From: Dichotomocladium elegans
Taxonomy: Eukaryota > Mucoromycota > Mucoromycetes > Mucorales > Lichtheimiaceae
NCBI GenBank assembly: GCA_025716815.1
Contig: JAIXMN010000021.1
Span: 434,001 to 498,000 of the forward strand
Direction: 5' to 3'
DNA length: 64,000 nucleotides
This document shows, piece by piece, positions 11,849 to 30,762 of the stretch (its first letter is position 1; the number at the start of each line of letters is the position of its first letter). A program made the position numbers and the translations under genes. Below the pieces are notes generated by a model, which was given only the letters and a program-made list of their open reading frames with translations, was not told the DNA's origin and did no database searches.

Positions 11849-14651
11849 TCATACCCTTCGCACATAATTTCCAGGAATGCATCCTGATCCCTGACCGGTT
11901 TGCCACGTTTCATCCCAGAGGACCGCATCCCACCATCCAGGGTATCGTGATTCGCCCATGACCGCAAACAAATTTCCTCTCTGGAAGGAAAGCTCCAAAC
12001 TGTCCTCTGCGATACGGTCATAAATAGCACGTGCTAAGGAACGTAAAAAAAAAAAAACCGTAATGAATAGAAGAGTCCTCCCAAAAAACGATTTTCCATG
12101 GAGCGCAATTTCTCTCCTCCTCCTCCTCCCCTATCTCTCGCGTCTTTACCCCAAAATTGGATCTGGCGTCCGTCTTGGAGCTCATAGGGAACCGTCGGCA
12201 GCGCTGACCAATAGGTTGGAGGATAAGGATGTTGCTGCGTCGCAGCCGAATAGTGTGTCGCCGGCGGCGGCGGCGGCCATCGCGGTTGGTTGCTTCCATA
12301 ATCAGCATATCCGGTGTCGGGCGGTACGGTGGGCGAGCGCGGGTACATGTCTGCTGGTGTCATCGGAGCATGGTGCTGTGTCACGGGGGATCGTGGCGCC
12401 ATGGAAGCAGATGTTTGTTGCATGACAGGTGAGCGTTGTTGACTTACGTCGTATCCTCCTCCGCCCACAGAGTAGTGCGGGCTCACCACCGGTGACCGGG
12501 GTGGAGCGGCCGCATAGCCCTGGATAGGCGATCGAGGTGCATATTCAGCAGAAGCAGGGCCTTGCTGTGCCGTTGTTGCTAGCTGATATGTGTTTTGCGA
12601 TCTTTGTTGCTGATATGCCGCGTCAACTGGTGTTGTTGGCGTAGCAGAAGACCATACCGACTGGTGCTGCTGGATGGGGGATCGTGGTGCTGTGTCAGCT
12701 GTCGCAGGTATACCGGAATGATTTTGTTGCACAACAGAAGAAGGGGGGATTAGGTCTGCGGCTGGTATCATGGGGGAACGCGGTGGTGTTTGGTGACATT
12801 GTGGTTCTTGATATGGGCCGCGAGAGGCCACACCTCCTGCGGTCAGTGCTGGGGAACGCGGTGGCTGATACTGCTGCTGCTGCTGCTGCTGCTGGCGGTA
12901 AGTAGAGGATTGACGTTGTACGTCTGAAGACCGAGGGACGGTGTCAGTCTTTCGTATGACAGGTGATCTTGATGGTTGCTGTTGCTGTTGTTGCGTTGTG
13001 TTTGGCGAGCGGGAGGTTACATCGGCTTTTGGAATAGCCGGTGACCTTGGTGGATTTTGCTCTTGCTGCTGATTAGGTGATGGTGTTATGTCATGTGTTA
13101 GCTCCAAGGATCGTGGTATGGGTGATTTAGGCGGTTTAATGGTTAAGGGAGGAAGGTTGTGGTGTGGCTTTTTTGAGATTTCTGGCCGTCCAACGACGGA
13201 AGGCACTGGCGGATGGTGGTAGCGGTGGGACTCTGGCTGCTTCGTCGTTGACTGCGGCTGCTCAAACTTTTTCAAGAGAGCATTCAGTGTGGCGTCTTTG
13301 CTTTTACCTCCGAGCGGCTTACGCTTGGTGTTCATAGTGCTCCTGACGGATGGATGGTCACCATGCTCGGGAGAGGATCTTTGCGTATGAAGCCCTGCAT
13401 TGCCCATCTTCGCCGGACGCGGAGGGAGTTCTTTGTTCACCGACTTCTCCGCAAAAGAATCAACATATTCCGAAGTAGCTATTTTGTTGCGATTCGGTTA
13501 TGCTGAGTAGACGAATAAATTGGGTAGACTTACTGGGCTCTTTTGCTCCTGTGCCGAATTTCTCCACACAATAAATAATGTCGTCTTGAACATTGTATTC
13601 CTCCAGGCGGGTGCGGATGGTCTCGCACCACTAACGTATCCGCCGCATCACATGAGTCTGACGCATATATCTCCCACTTTTTTTCCACCTTACCTCATCC
13701 TGTACCAGCAGTCTTGCCGATGCGAGGTTCGCATACTCCCAAACGTTATTGAAAAAGAACTCCGCTCGCTCTTGTTCTAACGACTCGATTTCCTGCTCGA
13801 AAGGGCTATTAGCTTTGATAGGCGTCTCTTTCTTTCTCATATTTACCTCGCATGCGTTTTTCCATGTTGTATTCCATTCGTCGACAAGTTGATTAGCAAC
13901 GGTCACAGCAGAGATGTACTCGTCGTCTACAAAAGTACGCCACACATCATGCACAGGTTTTTACGTGGATCGAAAACAAAACACTTACGCCTTTTCTGGT
14001 AATCCGGAATTCGCAAAACCATCGACAGCTTTTCTTGACGTTCTTTATAGAGGCCATCAAGTGATTGTATAAGCTACAATAAACTTCTGCTTTGAGCCAT
14101 CTTTGTTACCCTTTTTTTCCCTTTAGTATACCTGATCTAGATTCGCACGACGTTCCTTGATCCAACTACCCAATTGAGGCGCCACATCGTTCTTCAATCT
14201 TCCCGACATATCCATGTGCGACTGGGCCGACTTTGAAAGCTCTTGGTAGAGCGTCGAGACAACCCGCTGCGTCGCCGATGATCCATCGTCTCTCTCGGCA
14301 AGCGCATGTCTCTTGTGTAGCGCCATGAGTTTCTGGCCAAATTCTTCCTCTAGCTCCGCTCTTGTGTTACGTATGAGTGTCGTGTAAGCATAGAGAGAGA
14401 GAGAGAGATGTATATAACTCACCTCCCCTTGTATAGTGCTTGAACATTATCCAACGTATCGTAGCAGCTGCGCATGTAATTTTTCAACTGATCCATACCA
14501 CGGCGATCGCATGCCTAAAGATAAAAAGACACCCTGTTAAGGATTGACGGGCAAACGAACTTTATGATTGCAATACCCAAAAGTTATCGGCGATAGACGG
14601 AACAGTAATAGTAGCCGCTTGCACATCGACAGGAATAACGTTTGGAACCAT
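11849..14651 (-). CDS. F-BAR and SH3 domain protein (Hof1/Cdc15/Imp2-like)
   Basis: Membrane-bending scaffold of the contractile ring/septum type. From the ATG at 14651, several short exons encode an F-BAR domain: VPSIADNFW, then MDQLKNYMRSCYDTLDNVQA, ELEEEFGQKLMALHKRH and LKNDVAPQLGSWIKERRANL. A long exon (about 13480 down to 12150) carries a disordered, proline/glutamine-rich linker with many R-S-P motifs. The last exon, after a 116-nt intron (12034-12149), reads ARAIYDRIAEDSLELSFQRG ... GWWDA ... GCIPGNYVRRV and then stop. This is a complete SH3 domain with its ALYD-, WW- and PxNYV-type landmarks. Without that splice the long exon would run into a low-complexity tail. Domain order F-BAR, linker, SH3 matches Hof1/Cdc15. 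Orthology within this family was not resolved. Confidence 0.88.
14395..14410. repeat. Short (GA)n run in an F-BAR gene intron
   Basis: On the coding (-) strand this is a CT run just inside the donor side of the intron that separates ...LYKGR from AELEEEFGQ. Confidence 0.7.
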
Positions 14652-14803
14652 CGATAATACAAGAAAGAAAAAGAATAAAGGGATTTGGACCAAAAAGCTA
14701 TGTCAATTATTTAATTGCATAAAGAAAAACAAATTCCTATATTAAGCATATCAGAATCCAAAAAGAGATATTTAATGCTGTGGCGACCTATCATAGTCGT
14801 ATG

Positions 14804-14814
14804 CTATTGTGGCG

Positions 14815-14852
<38 letters not shown>

Positions 14853-15397
14853 TGCTGTTGCTGCTGCTGTTGCTGTTGCATGAATATCCCCCGCTGTTGC
14901 GCCGTCACCGCCGCTTGGTATTGTTGCAAGTTCATGGAAAACTGCTGATTGGCCATTCCCTGAGGGATAGGATTGGGATTGTTCGGGGTCATACCAGCCA
15001 ACATCTGTTGCTGTTGAGCCCTCATCACGTCTGCTCGCATATTTTGGATAACCGCAAGTTGTTGGGCAGTCAATTGTGGGTGCTGTTGAGGCTGTCCTCT
15101 ACCCCTCCCTCGAAGCAAATCGTTCCGTTGCATCAATAACTGTTGTAGTACCTGGTTTTCTGGGGTTGTCATTTGTCCAGTGTTTAAACCAAGCATATTT
15201 GATAGCTGCTGTGGTTGCTGTTGTGGAGTCCTTGTTTGCTGTAGTTGTTGTTGCTGTTGCTGTTGTAACTGCTGTTGCTGTGCCCTAGCAGCCTGGGCTT
15301 GGAGCAGCTGTGCTTGGAGTTGTGCCTGGATCTGAGCTTGATGAGGTGGTTGCTGCTGGACAGGTATCTGTTGTGACATTTGTGGAGTTTGTTGGGC

Positions 15398-15445
<48 letters not shown>

Positions 15446-15465
15446 TTGTTGTTGTTGTTTCTGCT

Positions 15466-15533
<68 letters not shown>

Positions 15534-15991
15534 TGTTGCTGCTGGAATGCTTGTATAATTGCTGCTTGTTTCTGCTGTATAAGTAAACTTTCATGTTGGA
15601 ACATCTCTTGGGTGATGGTTCCTTGCTGAACCATATGAATAAGTCTTTGTCGCTGCATCATAAGACCCATCACTTGACTCTGTTGTTCAGGACTCATTTG
15701 CGCAAGCAATTGTTGAGCTACAGAAAACCATATAAGGAAATTGTCTCTCTGATAAATATCGGTACCGTACCTCCAGTCCTGTTAAGCGGAGTTTGCTGCG
15801 GTAGCTGCAAATTCGCCATCTACAATGCAAAACTTTAGAATTGCAGAAAGAATAAAACAATGGGACATACCCTTTGTTGAGGCTGTTGAGTTTGCTGAGG
15901 CTGCTGAGATGCTTTCTGTTGCTGTGCCTGGACCTGCTGCTGCTGCTGCTGGAAGACTTGTTGCGCTATAGCCTGATTACCCAAGAGTTGT

Positions 15992-16023
<32 letters not shown>

Positions 16024-16063
16024 GAAGGCTTGTTGTGCTGCAGACTGATTACCCAACAGCTGC

Positions 16064-16138
<75 letters not shown>

Positions 16139-19083
16139 TGCTGTTGCTGTTGCTGGGCTAGCTGTTGCTGCCGGAGATTTGCAATCATTTGCGGTTGGAA
16201 CAGGCCGCCACCTGCATTCGCCTGAGCAGCCATCTGTTGCGCAACTTGTGGTGTAATCTTCCTAGCCATAACTAAAGAATGGATATGGCGGAGGGTCGCT
16301 TGCAACGCCAATGTTCGTACTTGCTGAGCATTACTATTAGCTATAGGATTTGACATTGCCGGTGCTTGTTGCATGTTCTGGCCGTGTGCGTTTCCGTTAG
16401 GCACGGCAGAAACATTTGGCCGACCAGGACCGACAGCCATCATATTGGCGGTATTCATCGAGAGCATGGTGGCTGCGCTGTGAGGTGTACCAGGAGCAAA
16501 ATTTTGGTGGGTGATTGCTCCTGTTGCTGTATGCTGTGCTGTCTGCGCTACAGCAGCTCGAGCAGGGAGAGCAAGAGACATGGTCGGTTGAGAAGGCATT
16601 GTGGACATATGCTGGGCTTGATGATTCGCAAGCTGAGCATGTGTTTGAGATGGTGTAGGTTGAGATTTCATCGCAGTAGTGTTGTTGGTCATACCCATAG
16701 TCTGACGCGGAAGGGATGCATGGGTTGATGAAGGGGTGGAAGCATGTGTTTGGGTAGGTGTAGCCAAGTGAGATTGCGTGGGTGTGCTGTTTCTTGATGA
16801 ATTAAGCTGCGATTGATTTTGTGGGATTTGCGTATGTATTTGTTGGATTTGGGAGGGTGGTTGAGACTGTACATGCGGCTGCACAACATTTTGACTCGTG
16901 TTTTGAAGGTGAGTCTGTGCTTGAACCTGTGCTTGGGCCTGTGCTTGAGCCTGTGCTTGAGCCTGTGCTTGAGCCTGTGCTTGGGCTGCCTGGGCTGCCT
17001 GGGCCGCTTGAGCTCTTGCCTGGGCTTGTGCGAGCAGCGCATGCTGCTGCGTTATCGCCTTCTGCTGCTGCAGATTTCGCATCTGTTGATTCTGAGTCTG
17101 CTGTTGAAGGCCATTTCCATGCGTTTGGAAATTGGTTTGCGCTGGTGGTTGTGCCTGAGGTCCAGTAGACATACGCCCAGAAACAGAAGGCGATCTTGAT
17201 ACAGGATTGGCGAGATTGTTATCGCATATCAGGTTGTTAAATTGCCCATAGACAGTTTTCAAGTGGACAATGTAAATCTCCATCATATAATCTGGGCCAA
17301 GCTTGAAGCTGAAATAAGTCTATTAGACCACGATGTCAAATGTTGCGTGATCACTTTTTTCTTACTCGATGTTGCCACCATTGAGACTAGTATCCAAGGC
17401 GGTACCCCAGCGAAAGACACCGTCGTATTCATTACCATTTGAATATAGGTCGACAACGGTATACACAATTCCTGTCCTAACATAAATAAAACGTCTTTTG
17501 ATGATCATGCAAATTGAACTTACTTTCACCTTCAGTTCTCTCGAATCTGATAGTCCGTACACACTTCCTTCCATCTGAAAGCGGCGGTTCCACAAGGACT
17601 TTCCTTCCGCCTGCAGGGTATTCAGCAAGTTGCACTGTAACTGATACTTGTACTTACCCTTCTTCTTCATCTCTACCGAAGGTAATGGCTCAGATTCCAT
17701 TTTTTGTCGTTTTGTCCGCCAATCGTGCACAAATGACAATTTGCCAAAACTACTTGCCAGTTAGACTTCTGATCATGCCTTTTGCTTACATATCTAGTGC
17801 CCATACCTTGGCTCAAACGGAAATGACCTTTTGGACCGCTTCAAAGAAAAAGAGTCAGCAGTAACACATTTCCTAAAGGCCATTGATACTCACGTTATCC
17901 ATAAGGGTCATTAACTTGTTGCTTTCTGCTTTCTTGGCTAATTTTTGCTCTCGTTCCAGCGAGTTCCACTTTTGTTTCCGTTTGACCTTCCTTTGCCCAG
18001 TACAGTATTCAATTGCATTGCTCACACGTGTAACTTGAAAGGACGGATCGAGGCAGAGCGGCTCCTCCGTCGCAATCTATGCAAGATGAAGACATTAAAA
18101 TTGCACTTTCGCGTAGACTCTCCCAGTTGCTCGATACTCACCAGGACCTTTGATTCCAACTCTAACGCGATATCCTCTGTCCACGGAGATCCCCATTCTT
18201 CATTCAATAACAATATATCCGTCCATAAACTTTCCGCAGTTGGATGCATGGCGACGCGTCTGATATTCGATTCGACATCCTGATGTGGTGTCGAACGGCG
18301 GTGATCATGTATCTCAACAATTAAACAACCTATATTATTAATTAATATCATCAAACGTCACAGAGACAGATAAATAATGTTGCTACCTTCATAAAATCGA
18401 CACATTGCTTCGTCGAACACATCCATCAAATCGGGCGGAAGTCGCTTCTCCTTGATGCATGCCAAAAAATCCTAGAGTTACCTTGGTCAGCATGTTGCTT
18501 GATTCGCTCCGAATCTCGCGTTTGTTCAAGGACACTTGCTTTGAATTGACTCTTGTAAGAGAAAAAACCATCCTGGGTAGATGTGAGAGTGAATGAATGG
18601 ATATATCTAGGCGCATACAAATCGAGAAAATAACTATCTTACCTCATGTTCGAATCTGAAATAGGTAGGATAAAGATGCAGCACAAGCGATGGAGGTTGG
18701 TCGGCATAACGTTCAATGAGGTCTGCAAAATGTCAGTTAAAATCGTGGGATGAATAAAAACAATGGGCTCAGTTGACGAAACCTTTCTCATCTCTTCTTG
18801 TTGGACGCTAAGAGCATGTCATGTGTTAGGGCACTGCAGAGAATGGCGGTGCAATGCCGTACGGACTACTTACCTGATCAGGGTCAGTAGGCAGTGTTGG
18901 TTGACGATTCTGCTGTTGCTGCTGCTGTTGTCGCTGTTGCCATTTAGGTCGCTTCTCCTTGCTACTGCTGATTGGGCGTCGAGTGAGAGTGGAACCCTGT
19001 TTTGAATGTAGCTCTGCCATTTGTGTCATTGCTGTACGGTTGGCTTGAAGCTTTGCCATCACTTCGGCAGAGGCCATGACCAT
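14804..19083 (-). CDS. SPT20: SAGA complex subunit Spt20 with long polyglutamine tracts
   Basis: Scaffold subunit of the SAGA histone acetyltransferase coactivator. The start at 19083 (MVMASAEVMAKLQANRTA) is followed by a Gln-rich segment, then the Spt20 core: RYADQPPSLVLHLYPTYFRF, DGFFSYKSQFK, LPPDLMDVFDEAMCRFYEGC, the diagnostic LIVEIHDHR, and EWGSPWTEDIALELESKVL. A later exon reads KYKYQLQCNLLNTLQAEGKS. From about 17240 down to 14804 the protein is almost only Gln/Ala/Pro-rich low complexity, with three long glutamine blocks (about 16060-16160, 15400-15545, 14817-14880) and an Ala-Gln repeat near 16920-16990. Such Q-rich tails are known in fungal Spt20, but these are very long. Several short introns break the N-terminal core. 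The final stop is at 14804. Confidence 0.9.
15398..15545. repeat. CAG/CAA trinucleotide tract (polyglutamine) in SPT20
   Basis: On the - strand an almost unbroken series of CAG and CAA codons. The mixed CAA/CAG use and rare AAG interruptions are visible. Similar tracts lie at 14817-14880 and 16060-16160. Confidence 0.95.
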
Positions 19084-19434
19084 ACAGGATAAGAAAAAAA
19101 GAGAAGGGAGGGTATTGTTAGTTAAATAGGAAGAAGGAAAAGAGAGGGCGGAATCGAATTTGAGCAACGAGCAAAGATTAAAGACCTGGTTAGATATCGC
19201 AAGCACTTTTGAAGTGATCATCCACCTAGCAAGCGCATAGCAATTATGAAGATACTTTTGGTGATACGAACCAACGACAGACTGGTGGTACTTGATAGAC
19301 TGGATAGATTATATACATCTTATATCGCGGCCTCTCTTTTTTTCCACTGCTAGTCCGTGCGAAAATAAAAGATAAGACGAAGTTGGATTTTCGTTCTCCC
19401 TCTCTATCTTCGCTGTTTCCCGATTCACCCAACA

Positions 19435-19884
19435 ATGGATGGACAAGGCCCGCTCTCGTTGACTCAACATCGCCTAGCACTTGAATTGCGTTCGCATCCG
19501 ATCCGTGGGCGTGGCGTATTTACCAGAGAGCGCATTCCTCGAAATACCCTCGTCGAAATATCACCAGTTCTCTTGTTCACAAAGGAGGAGTACGAGGCCC
19601 ACGGCAAACACACTGTTCTCGATCATTACACGTATATTTGGAAGGACGGGAAGTTCGCGCTTGCTCTGGGTCTCGGAAGTATGTTCAATCATAGGCGGGA
19701 TCAAAACGTATGCTACTACATCGATTATGATCGAAATGTCATTCGCTACTTTACCCTACGCGAAATTGAACCCGATGAAGAACTATGCATATCTTATGGA
19801 TCCAATTTGTGGTTCGAAGACACGGAAGAAAATGAATCGATACCCGATGAACAGGAATGGCTTGCGGGATTCAATATAGATTGA
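19435..19884 (+). CDS. Small single-domain SET protein, putative lysine methyltransferase
   Basis: One exon, 149 residues, made almost entirely of a SET domain. The N-terminal strand reads SHPIRGRGVFTRERIPRNTL, which matches the GRGVFA-type opening. The centre has LGSMFNHRRDQNVCYYID, corresponding to the NHxxxPN cofactor motif with R-D-Q in place of the usual S-x-P. The end has EIEPDEELCISYGSNLWF, the GEEL-x-x-x-YG motif. There is no pre-SET or cysteine-rich post-SET region, as in small fungal and viral-type SET proteins. It lies head to head with SPT20 across about 350 bp. Histone versus other substrate cannot be told from sequence. Confidence 0.85.
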   Translation: MDGQGPLSLTQHRLALELRSHPIRGRGVFTRERIPRNTLVEISPVLLFTKEEYEAHGKHTVLDHYTYIWKDGKFALALGLGSMFNHRRDQNVCYYIDYDRNVIRYFTLREIEPDEELCISYGSNLWFEDTEENESIPDEQEWLAGFNID

Positions 19885-20390
19885 AAACTTCCTCATTGCG
19901 CGACTTCTATGCCCTGTGGCATCCAGTCAATCCTTTGGGTTACTGAGGATGAAAATCGCCTGTCATACAGTTTACACATTACAATAGAAATAAAGTAATA
20001 ATAAGACGCTATTGGTTGGCATCATCACTAGCTGTATTCTTTGATGTTCATAAAAGCAAACCCATTCTCATGTTGGGGATAGGATGGCGCTTTTAAAGAA
20101 AGGCCATTCATGCTGAATATCCCTTGGCTCTGTATAGTCGCTAGGGCAGGATATTGTATAATGTGGCCAGTATGGTCATCGTCATACCCTATTCCTTTCT
20201 CTCCTCGATAATGGATGCCTGAACCGACAGAAGACCATAGACCATGTAAGGACGTTGTGGTTTTGATTGAGTTGCTTTCATTGGACGGAGAGTCCCTCGA
20301 TCTGGGCTCAGTCTTCTCTTTTTTTTTCCACCTCCACCCCCCCCCCCAACTGCAGGGCCTGTCAAAAAAATTAAACCTTCAAAAACGAAT

Positions 20391-24022
<3,632 letters not shown>

Positions 24023-25600
24023 ATATCTGTTTATTTTCAATCAAATCTGCATCCTAAGATCATGGATATCACGCCATCAGTGTATAGTATTTGTGTTTTC
24101 GGTAGAGGCTTGCGTGCCAAATGAACATAGGGATGAAATGAAAATGGTAAACGATGGAGCCTATTACTATGCTGTCACACGGCAGACTGTATTGTTAAAT
24201 GGTGCTCTCGGCGCAATCGACTCAGCTGTAGGATGCCACCCCTCCTCTTGATTCGTTGAATGGAGTGTGACCCAAGTACCTTTCCTGTCACATCTTAACC
24301 CTGCGATAACAAGGCTGGAAAGTTCTCTAGGGGAGTGATTTGCAGGTGTCAGCCTCTGCGCTAGCAAATTCGCTCATGGCTCCTTGTCAGCAGCAGCAGT
24401 TCCTGTACATTGTGTTTTGTAGATCACTTTCGCCATCATCGTGAGACTTAGGCACGTCAGAGCCGTCCCGGAAATTCGCCATTGAGCTGGAGGCTCGTGA
24501 GGAAGTGCTTGAAGCTGAGCACCGTCTCAAGCCCACTAGTTGCGAGCATATCTGTGCACTGAGCAGCACTTTTGGGATCTTGGGCGCGCTCAAGTTATGC
24601 ATCCCGTAAAGAATATTGCGACGGCCCGGTCAATGCAAAGACATTTTCCTTTGGTGTCTTGTACCTCATCTTGTGGGCCATCGTGAACATAGGAATAATT
24701 TGCGGGGTGGTCGTGCTTGCTTTGCTTCTTCCGAGTGTCCATATTCCTCGTACGGTCGACACTGCGCATCCTTTTGGGCTCCGCATTACGGCCATCGGTG
24801 GTGACCCCCTCGTCGTCAGTCCGATTTCACTTGCGATCAGGGTTCCTCTTTGCGTCAAAGATTTTGAGCATGACCGATATAGAGATTTCATCCATCTGCG
24901 CCGCTCGTGAGATATATTGGATCCATAGTAGATGCCATCTTGCGCGACCACAAAGGGTCGTCCTACGCTTGGGAAGATGAGGTGGGCCTCTGGCGGGAGA
25001 TTGTTGGGATCGGGGTTTCTGCGTCGCAGCGACTTGGTTGGTTTTGGCGCGTTGGCTCCTCACACACATGGGTACGTGTGAGCGGTAGGAAAGTATGTAG
25101 TCAGCACCAGATTTCTTCAGCGTTTCCTGGTACACCTCCTTCCATCCAACGGACCTCAAAGAGATCTTGGTAGCACTGACCTTGCCTTCGTTCATTAGCA
25201 CATTATCGATGTAATACTGTATTTGGTAAACCCATGGCAGGAGATGTACCAAGTTCGAAGAAAAAGGAAAGGACACTTACGCGACAACTAATATCTATAT
25301 CTATGAGTTTCTTTGACAGCTAACATCTTTCATTACTTGTTATCTTACATTTGCTCTATAATAATTGCTGAAAGATAGTGACTTGATATGCGTGGATTCC
25401 ATACATTAACGCAAGTGCTAATGATGCAAACAGGGCTCCTTATCTATACACACCTGTTGCCAAACGAGAACTACAGTACTGTCGTGGTAAAGGGGTCAGC
25501 ATTGGCGAGAAACGTACATATCAAGATGTGATAATTAATTCATTCCGACACATCGATCGATGCCGTCAGCGAAGCAGATAGTATCATCCTTTAATAGTAT
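24023..25600. other. Unresolved coding-like interval
   Basis: Both strands have open, protein-like segments but no complete gene could be assembled. On the - strand, an exon-like piece with acceptor CAG near 25220 reads YYIDNVLMNEGKVSATKISL, then GWKEVYQETLKKSGADYILS. It can be joined across a GTAAGT donor at about 25280 to a short upstream exon (LSKKLIDIDISCR). Further 3', near 24447-24597, another - strand stretch reads LERAQDPKSAAQCTDMLATS. On the + strand, 24572-24910 is open and contains a hydrophobic segment (FGVLYLILWAIVNIGIICGV) that could be a membrane anchor, or only the antisense of a charged - strand region. I recognise no family. Confidence 0.3.
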
Positions 25601-25950
25601 TGTCATTGCGCCCTCAGAACCCCATAAACACTGCTCCAAAGCTACTGAAGCACAGAAAAACACTATCCTTGCTGACAATGATGCTTGCTGAGGTGCCCTG
25701 TGACTTGGATACCTCTTTGAAGGAGTTTAATTGTGACGTCAGGATAAGTAAACGGACCCACCAGCAGTTGGCAGCAAGCAAACATGGTGGCAAGGCACCA
25801 CATGCCATCGCTAAGCTATTTCATATCCCCGACCAAAATCCCCATAGTAAAATTGAATTACCGCTAAGCTTAGTTAGCGGAACCTGGCCAAGTTGCGATT
25901 CTTTCAAACTATTCAAACCCTTCCCCTAAACGTCACCTATAGAACATACC
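25601..25950. promoter_or_regulatory. Region upstream of U2SURP
   Basis: No ORF with recognisable motifs. It presumably contains the promoter and 5' leader of the U2SURP gene that begins at 25951. Confidence 0.35.
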
Positions 25951-29248
<3,298 letters not shown>

Positions 29249-29397
29249 TAATAAAAGGTCGTGTTAGTTAACACGTATGGGCCAGAATCAGGAGGCAGAT
29301 CGAGTGGGATACATGAACAACAATGCAGGACCCGTGAAGGCTTGCTAGGGCGGATAAGTTTGGAAAAAGAGTGTTTAACTTTTGAAATGAGCTCTGT

Positions 29398-30519
29398 TTA
29401 CTTGTCTCCAGCATTCGCGTCTTGGAGAAATGCTAACATGTTGTATTTCTTTCGGGGGTAATAGTCACGTAGTACACTCATGCCGCACACGCTTTTGAAG
29501 ATCGTGCAAAAGATGACAAGATCGGGCTTGGAGAGGTTGACCCTGGAAAGAACCATTACCATTATCATTAGCCATGCACGTTCACCCTCCTCTTCAGCCT
29601 TCAGGGACTTGCTTGAAATGTGTCTTTGGGATCAACGGCGCCAAAAGCTCGATGATAGTCTCCTTTTTGAATGATTGGTTGTTCCTGATCTCAGTGACGA
29701 TTGCCACCGTTGTCTCCTTGTTCACTTTACTGAGCTCCTCATTGACCAGTCGCTCGAAACAGCGAGGTATCCTGTCCGTTGTTGCAGGACAGATGTAGTC
29801 GAGCGGGACCCAACGCTAAAGAGAGAGAGAGAGAGAGACGAAGAGAGGTCAAAGCACTGTAGATGGAAGACAACGTCTCTGGAGAGGAAGGGGGCTGCCA
29901 ACTTTACTGTGCAATGTCTAATCTTGTGTATCTCTTGCTTGCGGTCAGCATCGGGCAAGGCGCGAAGATGGTCCATCAGCTTGATAACATAATCGGTGGG
30001 CCGGACATTAATCCGGAACCGATAAAACACGAGGCCTCCGCAGGCCGCGTCCACCGCCTGGAACTTTTTGTCCTTCTTTGCCTTTTCGTGTTCGCCTTCT
30101 TTTTCCATGTCTTCCTCCCTTTGATCATCGACAACGTCATACTCCCCCTCAAATCGTTCCCACGTCACTTGATGGTCCGGATACAAAGTCGACACGGTCG
30201 ACTCAAGCAGGCCCTGGACTTGCCCCTAGCCACGATGGTACCACATTGCCGATCCAATAGATAACAAAGCAGCGTTTGAGGACAAAGCCATACAACACTC
30301 TCGTGATCTATACATTACCAGTGCTCGCGTCTCGGCATTAATGTTGCAGCTCACCATAATTCCTTGTGCATCGTCGCTACGTTTTAGCAAACTGGAATGT
30401 TTGGTGAGCCATCGCTGCTTAAACTTTCCGCGCGAGATGGGGATCGTGTTCGTTTCTGATTTTGCCCGTTTATTCTGATTCTTCTCGTCGGCTGAATCGC
30501 GCGGTCGTTTCAAGTCCAT
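29398..30519 (-). CDS. TAN1: THUMP domain protein Tan1/THUMPD1 (tRNA ac4C cofactor)
   Basis: Adaptor that presents tRNA to the Kre33/NAT10 acetyltransferase for N4-acetylcytidine formation at position 12 of tRNA-Leu/Ser. The start is at 30519 (MDLKRPRDSADEKNQNKRAK), a basic, nuclear-type N-terminus. The first conserved block is GIMVSCNINAETRAL. After an intron it continues GQVQGLLESTVSTLYPDHQV, then AACGGLVFYRFRI, RWVPLDYICPATTDRIPRCF, VTEIRNNQSFKKETIIELL, and the C-terminal VNLSKPDLVIFCTIFKSVCG MSVLRDYYPRKKYN, which is the family's hallmark ending. The stop is at 29398. The third exon is reached across an intron whose pyrimidine tract is a (CT)n microsatellite. The splice before VNLSKPD is uncertain. 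Confidence 0.88.
29818..29840. repeat. (GA)n microsatellite in TAN1 intron
   Basis: Read on the coding (-) strand it is a (CT)n run immediately before the acceptor TTTAG, so it probably serves as the polypyrimidine tract. Confidence 0.8.
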
Positions 30520-30762
30520 GGCTTTTTTTTTTTTCCTTCTCTCCTTTGTCAAAGAAAAGAGACGAACTGTTTCCTTTTCTGGGAGGCGGCGAAACTGGAA
30601 ATTTTTATATCCAGGGTCGGTTTTTGGCCAGCGTAATGCGCCACCTGTCAAAACTTCTTTTCTAGAACCATAGTTTAGGAAATCGTTTTTCTCCAACATG
30701 CAACATTTTCTAAAATAAAGTTGTGTGTGCCCAAGCATCTTTACGCATCATAACCCAAGCAA

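Noticed and set aside
15380..16160. Long leucine, alanine or valine-only frames on the + strand
   Set aside because: They are the complements of CAG/CAA glutamine tracts in SPT20.
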